From positions 1,640,501 to 1,704,500 of the forward strand of contig NZ_CP067102.1 of assembly GCF_016616885.1 (NCBI RefSeq): a DNA stretch of 64,000 nt. The letters run 5' to 3'. Every line of letters starts with the position of its first letter. The stretch's first letter is position 1. Shown here one piece after another: positions 57,903 through 64,000 of the stretch. Both the position numbers and the translations under genes were made by a program. The notes beneath the pieces are model-generated. The model had not been told where the DNA came from and ran no database searches. It was given only the letters and a program-made list of their open reading frames with translations. The stretch comes from Bradyrhizobium diazoefficiens (GTDB lineage: Bacteria > Pseudomonadota > Alphaproteobacteria > Rhizobiales > Xanthobacteraceae).

Positions 57903-58961
57903 ATGAAGAATAGTATTTCCACGGCTTCGCGCCGTTCTTTTCTTGCCGGCGTAGCCGGTATCATTGCGGCGCCGATTGTGCTCCGAGCCTCGCGCGCCGA
58001 AGCCAACTCCGATTCGGTCACGATCGTAAGTTATGGTGGCTCTTATCAAGAAGCCCATATCAAGACGATATCCAATCCATTCACCCAGGAAACTGGAATC
58101 AAGGTCGAGTACTTGCCTTCCCCGGGACTCGACAAAATTAAGGCCATGCAACTCACGGGCAATGTCCAAATAGACATTTGGACCAGCGATGGTCCATCGA
58201 CCGCTTCCGGATCCAAGCAGGGTTTTTGGGAGAAGCTGGATCTGTCCATGTTTGATCTCAAGGACCTGACGATTCAGCCGGCGGGCGACTACGTTGCGAA
58301 TGAAGTCTTTCCCGGAGGGGTAGTGTGGGATCCGAAAAAATATGGCCCGGGAAAGCATCCGGCCTCCTTTGCCGAATTCTTCAACCTGGCGAAATTCCCA
58401 GGGCGTCGTGCGATGCGTCCTAACCCCAACCTGACTCTGGAAATAGCGCTGCTCGCCGATGGCGTTGCGCCAAAGGACATTTATCCTTTGGATTTGGATC
58501 GCGCGTTCAAATCGCTCGACCGGATCAAGTCGAATACCGTATGGCCAGCGGGGCTTCCGCAATCAATTTCCTACGTACAGACCGGCGAGGTCGATTTCGC
58601 CATAAATTACTCTAATCGCGTCAAAGGAACGACCGAGATGGGTGGTGGGGTGCCTCTGGCTTTTTCCTTTGAGCAGAACCTGATTGGCGTCGATGCCGTC
58701 GCAATCGTCAAGGGCGCGCCGCGGAAGAAAAATGCGATGAGACTTATCGCCTATATGCTGAAGCCGGAGGTCCAGGCGCGGTTTTATGATCTGGTCGGCC
58801 TCGTGCCGGTATCAAAGAAAGCTGCCACGATGTTGTCGCCCGAGGCGCGCAAATGGCAGCCGGACTTCAATAATCCCAATAACGTCATCGTAAGCAACGA
58901 GTACTGGGCGGACAATTTGGAGTCGGTAGGCTTGCGTTTCAAGGAATGGATAAAGACCTGA
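57903..58961 (+). CDS. Polyamine/opine-type ABC transporter, substrate-binding protein (second system)
   Basis: This periplasmic binding protein of the PotD/SBP_bac_8 type (352 residues) has a Tat-like signal peptide, ASRRSFLAGVAGIIAAPIVLRASRAEA (about 8-34). The mature part begins SVTIVSYGGSYQEAHIKTISNPFTQETGIKVEY. I set the start at 57903 (MKNSISTASRR) with GGGAGGA upstream; the frame is open 20 codons earlier. Its 3' end overlaps the first permease. It is a paralogue of the 38510 protein but not closely alike, so the ligands may differ. Confidence 0.93.
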   Translation: MKNSISTASRRSFLAGVAGIIAAPIVLRASRAEANSDSVTIVSYGGSYQEAHIKTISNPFTQETGIKVEYLPSPGLDKIKAMQLTGNVQIDIWTSDGPSTASGSKQGFWEKLDLSMFDLKDLTIQPAGDYVANEVFPGGVVWDPKKYGPGKHPASFAEFFNLAKFPGRRAMRPNPNLTLEIALLADGVAPKDIYPLDLDRAFKSLDRIKSNTVWPAGLPQSISYVQTGEVDFAINYSNRVKGTTEMGGGVPLAFSFEQNLIGVDAVAIVKGAPRKKNAMRLIAYMLKPEVQARFYDLVGLVPVSKKAATMLSPEARKWQPDFNNPNNVIVSNEYWADNLESVGLRFKEWIKT

Positions 58962-59881
58962 TTGCGCTTTCGCCGTGGGGGACAGGTCCGTTGGGCCTCT
59001 CCCCCACGGAGCGATCACGCTTAACTCCATCTCCCTTCGAACCGCCCGGCTATCCCATGACCCCAACAAGCAGCTTGCGCGCGCAGGCCATCTTCATGTC
59101 GCCGGCCACATTGATAGCAGCCGGGATCGTGTTGCCGCCGCTTTTGTTCGTCTTCTATACTAGCGTCCATGGCCTCGCGCTGTCGCCGGTCTCTTTCAGT
59201 GCGGTTCTAACCAGCACATTGTTCAGGCAAACGCTGAGCACGACGCTCTATATTGCCGGTTTGTCTTCCTTGCTGAGCTTGTTTCTGGGATTTGTCGTCG
59301 CGTTGCATCTTGCCCGTCAGCCGGCGCGGCGTAGAGGTTTCTTGATGATCCTGGTGCTGCTACCGTTCTGGACTAACGTTCTGGTCAAGACCTTTGCCTT
59401 CATGATCATCCTGGGGCGCGACGGGCTCATAAATTCGCTCCTGAGCTGGATATTCCAAACGAAGATCGAGCTGCCGCTCGTGCTCAATCTTTTCGGCGTC
59501 CTTGTCGGCATGACCAGCTATCTCGTTCCGCTGGTCGTCCTGCCAATTCTCGCCAGCCTCCTCGCGATCGACCGCGCGATTTACCGCGCGGCCGCCATCA
59601 TGGGTGCAAGACCAGCTCGTATCTTCTGGACGGTCACCATTCCCATGAGCCTGCCGGGCGTATTCGCCGGCCTATTGAGCGCCTTTGTGCTGTCGCTCGG
59701 CGCTTTCGTCATCCCGGCGCTGCTGGGCGGGCCGCGGGATGCCATGCTGTCGAACCTGGTCGATTTCTATAACCGGGAGGTCCTGAACTGGCCCATGGCC
59801 TCAGCGATTGGTGTGCTTCTGCTCGGCATGGCGTTCTTTTTCGCAGCGCCCTTGGCACTTTGGCGCCGTCGCAAAATCTAG
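58946..59881 (+). CDS. ABC transporter permease 1 (PotB-like)
   Basis: This inner-membrane permease has about six hydrophobic segments from residue 50. The EAA loop is YRAAAIMGARPARIFWTVTIPMSLPGVFAG (about 212-241). The frame starts at 58946, overlapping the binding-protein gene by 16 bases; an internal ATG at 59057 (MTPTSSLRAQAIF) would remove a Pro/Ser-rich, poorly conserved leader and is a real alternative. The next permease follows after 9 bases. Confidence 0.9.
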   Translation: MDKDLIALSPWGTGPLGLSPTERSRLTPSPFEPPGYPMTPTSSLRAQAIFMSPATLIAAGIVLPPLLFVFYTSVHGLALSPVSFSAVLTSTLFRQTLSTTLYIAGLSSLLSLFLGFVVALHLARQPARRRGFLMILVLLPFWTNVLVKTFAFMIILGRDGLINSLLSWIFQTKIELPLVLNLFGVLVGMTSYLVPLVVLPILASLLAIDRAIYRAAAIMGARPARIFWTVTIPMSLPGVFAGLLSAFVLSLGAFVIPALLGGPRDAMLSNLVDFYNREVLNWPMASAIGVLLLGMAFFFAAPLALWRRRKI

Positions 59882-59890
59882 GAGGCGCCC

Positions 59891-60703
59891 ATGTCCGATA
59901 TCATTCATGACCCGCAGGCGCGTCGTCACCGCGTTGTGGGCACCGCGCTGGCAGTGACCGTTTATCTGTTTCTCTTGGCTCCGTTCCTGGTCACCATCCC
60001 CATGGCATTCGGCCCGGCGAATTCATTAACCTTCCCGCCAGCGAATTACTCTTTCGACCTGTTCAGGATGTTCTTCCGTTCTCCCGGCTGGCTGAATCCA
60101 CTGTTCGAGAGCCTCAAGGTCGCGGGGGCGGTCATGGCGGTGGCGATGTTCGCCGGTGCTCCGGCGGGCTACTGGATCGCGCGCCATGAATTCGCCGGCA
60201 AGGGGCTTCTGACTGGACTCATCATGAGCCCGCTCGTCGTCCCTACCATCGTGGCGGCGCTTGGCCTGTATTTCTACTTTTCCTATTTGAGGATCGATGC
60301 GACGACGCTCTCCATAGTACTGGGTCATCTCATGGTCAGTCTACCCTATGTCATCGTCATGGTGCTGGCGGGCGTCAACAAGCTGGACCGCAATCTCGAA
60401 TTCGGCGCGGAACTGATGGGGGCCGGACCCCTACGCATGTTCGTGACGGTGGTCATACCGCAGCTCATTCCAACGCTGGTCAGCGCTGCACTTTTCGCCT
60501 TTCTCCTGTCCTTCGACGAAGTGATCATTTCTTGGTTCTTGGCCGGTCCGGACACGATCACCCTGCCCGTGAAGATGTATACCGATCTCATATTTGAGGT
60601 CTCGCCAGTGATCGCCGCGGTGTCGGCCTTGTTGACGGCGATTTCCCTGCTGGTCACCATCGCCGCGATCGTATTGAGAAAAGGAGCACCGGTCGATACC
60701 TAA
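59891..60703 (+). CDS. ABC transporter permease 2 (PotC-like)
   Basis: This second inner-membrane permease of the system has 270 residues and about six segments. The EAA loop is LEFGAELMGAGPLRMFVTVVIPQLIPTLVSAAL (about 175-207). GGAGG is 5 bases before the ATG. In the other transporter (39646) the equivalent domain is fused to permease 1. Confidence 0.93.
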   Translation: MSDIIHDPQARRHRVVGTALAVTVYLFLLAPFLVTIPMAFGPANSLTFPPANYSFDLFRMFFRSPGWLNPLFESLKVAGAVMAVAMFAGAPAGYWIARHEFAGKGLLTGLIMSPLVVPTIVAALGLYFYFSYLRIDATTLSIVLGHLMVSLPYVIVMVLAGVNKLDRNLEFGAELMGAGPLRMFVTVVIPQLIPTLVSAALFAFLLSFDEVIISWFLAGPDTITLPVKMYTDLIFEVSPVIAAVSALLTAISLLVTIAAIVLRKGAPVDT

Positions 60704-60858
60704 CCTGTATGACTCGGTAATCCGATGCATATCATCCCACAACGGGGGATTCAGTTCCGCAAGATGCGTCGAATGGAAAGGAACCCATTGAAGACATTCA
60801 GCGACATGATCGGACGTTCGCGCGCCGCCCGAAACGTTCCGACGAAGGAGTGATCCGG

Positions 60859-61959
60859 ATGCACGACAACACCGTTCTCGGCGGCCAGATCGCGCACGCG
60901 ATCGCGTTGAAAGGCATATCCAAAACATACGGTCCGGTGACGGCTCTGCATCCCACCAATCTCAGCGTGGAGAGGGGTGAATTCCTGACCCTGCTTGGTC
61001 CGTCCGGCTCCGGCAAGACGACCTTGCTGAATCTGATTGCGGGGGCGACCGGACCGACAACGGGCGCCATCTTGCTGGACGGGCGCGATATCACCCGCAC
61101 GCCGCCGCGCGAGCGGGGGATCGGCATGGTGTTCCAGAACTACGCGCTGATGCCGCACATGACTGTGTTCGACAACGTGGCCTATCCACTGCGTGCGCGC
61201 CGCGAACAGGCAAAGACGATCCGCGCCAAAGTGAAGGAGGCGCTCGAACGTGTCGGCCTGAGCGGCTTTGAGGATCGCAAGCCGCGCCAATTATCCGGCG
61301 GCCAGCAGCAGCGCGTTGGCATCGCGCGCTGCATCGTCTATTCGCCTACCATCATTATGATGGATGAGCCGCTTGGCGCGCTGGACAAGAATCTGCGCGA
61401 GCAGATGCAGGGCGAGATTAAACGTCTCCACAAGGAGCTGGGCACGACCTTCATCTACGTCACCCACGATCAGGAAGAAGCGCTCAACATGTCCGACCGC
61501 ATCTGCCTGATGAGCGCGGGCCAGATCGCTCAGCTCGGGACGCCGGACGAATTGTATTTTCAACCACGCAACCGCTTCGTGGCGGAGTTCATCGGCGAAT
61601 CGAACCTCATCGGCGGGCAAGCGAGTGACGGCGGGCGGTTGGCGATCGTCGGAAACAAATCCATCGCCATTCCGGCCGGCGCATGGACCGAGGGGGCGGA
61701 GCTCCTCGTCATGATCCGGCCCGAGAGAATGCGCATCTTCAGGATCGACGATCCATTCGCGGCGAGCGGCAATGTCCTGAGCGGCGAAGTCACCAGCGTC
61801 TCGTTTGTTGGCGGCATGACCCGCGTGACCATCCAGGCGGAGAACAGCATGACCATTACTGCCAAGATGATGTCCCAGCGTGCCGAAACGCGGCTCAAAC
61901 CCGGCGCGCGCGTGCGGCTTTGCTGGGCGCCGTCCGATATGGTCGTCCTCGAAAAATGA
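60859..61959 (+). CDS. ABC transporter ATPase (PotA-like, second system)
   Basis: This ATPase of about 366 residues has Walker [14 protein letters not shown] (about 45), Q-loop [15 protein letters not shown] (about 92), signature LSGGQQQR (about 145), Walker [13 protein letters not shown] (about 166), H-loop YVTHDQEEA (about 200) and a TOBE domain from about 285. I prefer the ATG at 60859, 8 bases after AAGGAG; the GTG at 60850 overlaps that site. It is 155 bases after permease 2. Confidence 0.94.
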   Translation: MHDNTVLGGQIAHAIALKGISKTYGPVTALHPTNLSVERGEFLTLLGPSGSGKTTLLNLIAGATGPTTGAILLDGRDITRTPPRERGIGMVFQNYALMPHMTVFDNVAYPLRARREQAKTIRAKVKEALERVGLSGFEDRKPRQLSGGQQQRVGIARCIVYSPTIIMMDEPLGALDKNLREQMQGEIKRLHKELGTTFIYVTHDQEEALNMSDRICLMSAGQIAQLGTPDELYFQPRNRFVAEFIGESNLIGGQASDGGRLAIVGNKSIAIPAGAWTEGAELLVMIRPERMRIFRIDDPFAASGNVLSGEVTSVSFVGGMTRVTIQAENSMTITAKMMSQRAETRLKPGARVRLCWAPSDMVVLEK

Positions 61960-62245
61960 TGCTGCCGCCGGACCTGCCGTGATCAGAGGACATCGGAGTG
62001 TGTTCAGCCACGTTTACGGCATTGTGACCTACCGCTGCGCTCTTCCAACAGAAGCTGTTAGAGTCCGGGGCGGGAGAAGAATTTCTTGTTCGACATCAAC
62101 TTCCCCTAGGATTGCCCACACGTCGATCCTTCAGCGATCGCCCGCGACGGGAGCTTGTAGCTCAATGGTCGAAGCACGGCCTCTCATAACGTATTCCTCC
62201 GGCGTAGCTTTCAATTACCCACAAATTCTCCTCCGGCCATGACAC
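61960..62245. other. Short gap with repeat copy and a tRNA-like fragment
   Basis: Holds the second copy of the 48-base repeat (62081-62128) and, at 62149-62191, a sequence resembling the 5' half of a tRNA (acceptor-like GGGAGCTT, D-arm-like TAGCTCAATGGTCGAAGC). The anticodon stem does not pair and no T-arm follows. Confidence 0.45.
62081..62128. repeat. 48-base dispersed repeat, copy 2
   Basis: Same orientation and sequence as 47508-47555 except for two bases. It lies 118 bases from the end of an IS4-type remnant. Confidence 0.7.
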
Positions 62246-63560
62246 CTACGCTATGTCGGTGAGACGTGACAGCCGGCGCCACATGACGGTATTGCCGGGC
62301 GGCGGATCGCTGGCGCGGGCGAGATAACCGCCGAACCGGGCGACCTTGATCAGATAGTGCGACAGCGTTTTCCGTCTTGCTTTTGGTCTGTCGTTCACGA
62401 GGCGATCGAGCACGCCGATTTCAGTCGCGGTCAACGCGAGGGTTGGCGGCGCGTCTGGAGCCGAACGGTTGAGCATCGTCATCCAAAAGACCCGCCAACT
62501 CAGAATGCAAAAGAGCGAGATCAGATTGGTCAGACGCTGGGCGGCCCTGAGCTTTGACTCCTCAGCTTTGCAGCCTGATTTGAGGATCTTGTGGAACACC
62601 TCGATCTTCCATCTCAAAGCATACCATTCGAGCTTCAATGGTGTCGGTGCGGGAGCTAACAGGCTGATTTGTGATTAGCTTCCTCTCGATTTTCTTTCTA
62701 TTCTTCGGCGTCAGGCGTTCTTCGGCATGGATCACCGTCAATGTCAGCGCGGGATAGCGCTTCTGCTTTCCGATCGGCGGCAGGACGCGAAGCTTGCAAT
62801 ATCTGATCTCGAGGACGGCTTCATCGGGATCGCCGTTGTTGTTTCTGACGTTGATGCGATGCAGTCCTTTGACGGCAACCTCGTCCATTTCGTCGGCGAT
62901 CGTGTGATTTCCATCCCCGGCCAAACCAACGCAAGTCCTCGCCCAGCAGCTCTGTGGATTGACGGACATTGTCCAGCCACCGAATGCTCTACTTCTTCTC
63001 GATGGGAACCCGCCTCGGATTGATCTTCTTCTCAAGCGCGGCAGTCCCCTTGAATTTCTTCCGGGTCCAGAATTTGCCGCCGTCGGTCCAAGCGGCTGCC
63101 CTTCGGTTGTCACCGCCAGGCTCGAGTGCCTCAGGATGCCGCAGACCGTGTGCGACCTCAGGCGAGCCGCCTTGTCGCGCCCGCTGTTTATGCTCTTGGT
63201 GATCCCGATCGCGTCTGAGTTCTCTCTTTGATAACTGAACTCGGTCGTATCGTGGAGCACTAGAATAGGCCCGTCGGTGGCAATCGTGCGCTCACGGTCG
63301 ATTGAAAGTGGCCGGCCAGAATGCCCGCCTCACCGACTCGGTCGTTGGAGAAAAAACGATACCCGGCCTTGGTATTAGCCAGTCCTGGCACACCAGCGGA
63401 ATGCTTTCTACCATCCGATCGCTCTTTCTCAGACGCGAATCGCCAAGGCCGCAGGCTTCTAGAGCAAGGTAGCGATCACGCAATAGTCGTTGAGCGGCCC
63501 GAGATCAGCGGTTCAGGCGGCAGATTGAGCCCCAGGGACACTCGCCGGAATGGCGGCCCA
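62246..63560 (-). pseudogene. IS4-family transposase, frameshifted
   Basis: The minus strand carries, in changing frames, PLVCQDW, LVLHDTTEFSYQRENSDAIGITKSINSGRDKAARLRSHTVCGIL, LAGDGNHTIADEMDEVAVKGLHRINV, KQKRYPALTLTVIHAEERLTPKNRKKIE, then LEWYALRWKIEVFHKILKSGCKAEESKLRAAQRLTNLISLFCILSWRVFW, NTVMWRRLSRLTDI. This is the Tn5/IS50-like IS4 order, including YxxRWxIExFHK. Two or more frameshifts and an internal deletion inactivate it. Confidence 0.85.
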
Positions 63561-64000
63561 TGTTGTGGCACACTCGTTTGCCAAGCGTAGGTAGCGAGGG
63601 AGGCCGCTTCAGTAGCGGCGGTGGATCATGCCTGCCAGTGCCTTTAGCGTAAGCGTAGCTCTGAGGCCCATTTGATTGGCGCTTGACGTCTATTTTGAGC
63701 GCGTGGTGCGCCGGCGTGTCATTCGGCCTGCAATATTGGGTCTGACTCACTTCCGATGATTTTCGCTGGCGACCTCGGATTCTCCAATGGGGAATCAACG
63801 CCATGCGAACTGGCCTTCGAATTTCGTCACTTGTGCCTCCTGGGTTAGCGTTTGACAGCGTAAGTGATTCAACGGACTCGATAATTTTGACAGTGCGTTC
63901 GGAGATGGTGGCCGCCGATTGTCCGTTGTGCGGGATAGTTTCGCGCCGAATTCACAGTCGCTACCTTCGACAGGTTGCCGATCTGCCCAGCGCCGGCAAG
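63561..64000. other. Window end without recognised gene
   Basis: A 99-codon minus-strand frame (63505-63804) spans the IS4 edge but has no family motif that I recognise. A TGGCAC...TTGCC pair near 63545 has one base too many between its halves for an RpoN promoter. Confidence 0.4.

Noticed and set aside
63540..63560. TGGCAC...TTGCC as an RpoN promoter
   Set aside because: One extra base between the elements, and no gene follows.
1..64000. CRISPR arrays, rRNA genes, complete tRNA genes
   Set aside because: No regularly spaced repeats, no rRNA-like sequence and no complete cloverleaf were seen by eye; a dedicated scan was not possible.

Overview
The window looks like part of a symbiosis island from a Bradyrhizobium-type nitrogen-fixing alphaproteobacterium. 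The evidence is a fixB-fixC-fixX cluster, several RpoN -24/-12 promoters (two with a correctly placed TGT-N10-ACA NifA site), a Bradyrhizobium-style palindromic repeat at 21789-21882, high-GC coding genes separated by long low-coding stretches, and many decayed insertion sequences of families common in rhizobial islands. The species call is inference from gene content only.

Left third (1-23 kb): fixBCX; ahpC with a broken ahpD; a cold-shock protein; modB-modC with a broken modA; an ACAD10/11-like acyl-CoA dehydrogenase; a MaoC-type hydratase; a creatinase/ectoine-hydrolase-like M24 protein with an M20 amidohydrolase; a TesB thioesterase; and a two-subunit acyl-CoA dehydrogenase pair resembling PimC/PimD. 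RpoN-type promoters precede ahpC, modA, the MaoC gene, the M24-M20 pair, tesB and the dehydrogenase pair. The left arm therefore reads as one nitrogen-fixation regulon in which acyl-CoA enzymes, which normally hand electrons to an ETF, lie beside the ETF-type Fix proteins.

Middle (23-43 kb): a broken TauD-like dioxygenase and an intact MFS exporter; an Lrp/AsnC regulator divergent from an aldehyde dehydrogenase and a class III aminotransferase, with a perfect 20-bp palindrome between them; a second broken ahpD split by an IS256 remnant; a CmcJ/NvfI-type oxidoreductase; an IS701 transposase interrupted by an IS630 element with visible target duplication; and a polyamine/opine-type ABC transporter with fused permeases.

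Right third (43-64 kb): an IS graveyard (IS3, IS110, tyrosine recombinase, IS66, IS481, IS5, IS1182, IS256, IS21, IS4 fragments). Set among these are an intact TauD-like dioxygenase, an FrhB-family protein, an Asp/Glu-racemase/maleate-isomerase-like protein, a Gfo/Idh/MocA oxidoreductase, broken 2OG-Fe dioxygenase and SGNH-hydrolase genes, and a second complete polyamine/opine-type ABC transporter with separate permeases.

The intact metabolic genes suggest uptake and breakdown of small amino or N-acyl compounds (two transporters, amidohydrolases, aminotransferase, aldehyde dehydrogenase, MocA-type oxidoreductase). The substrate cannot be read from sequence.
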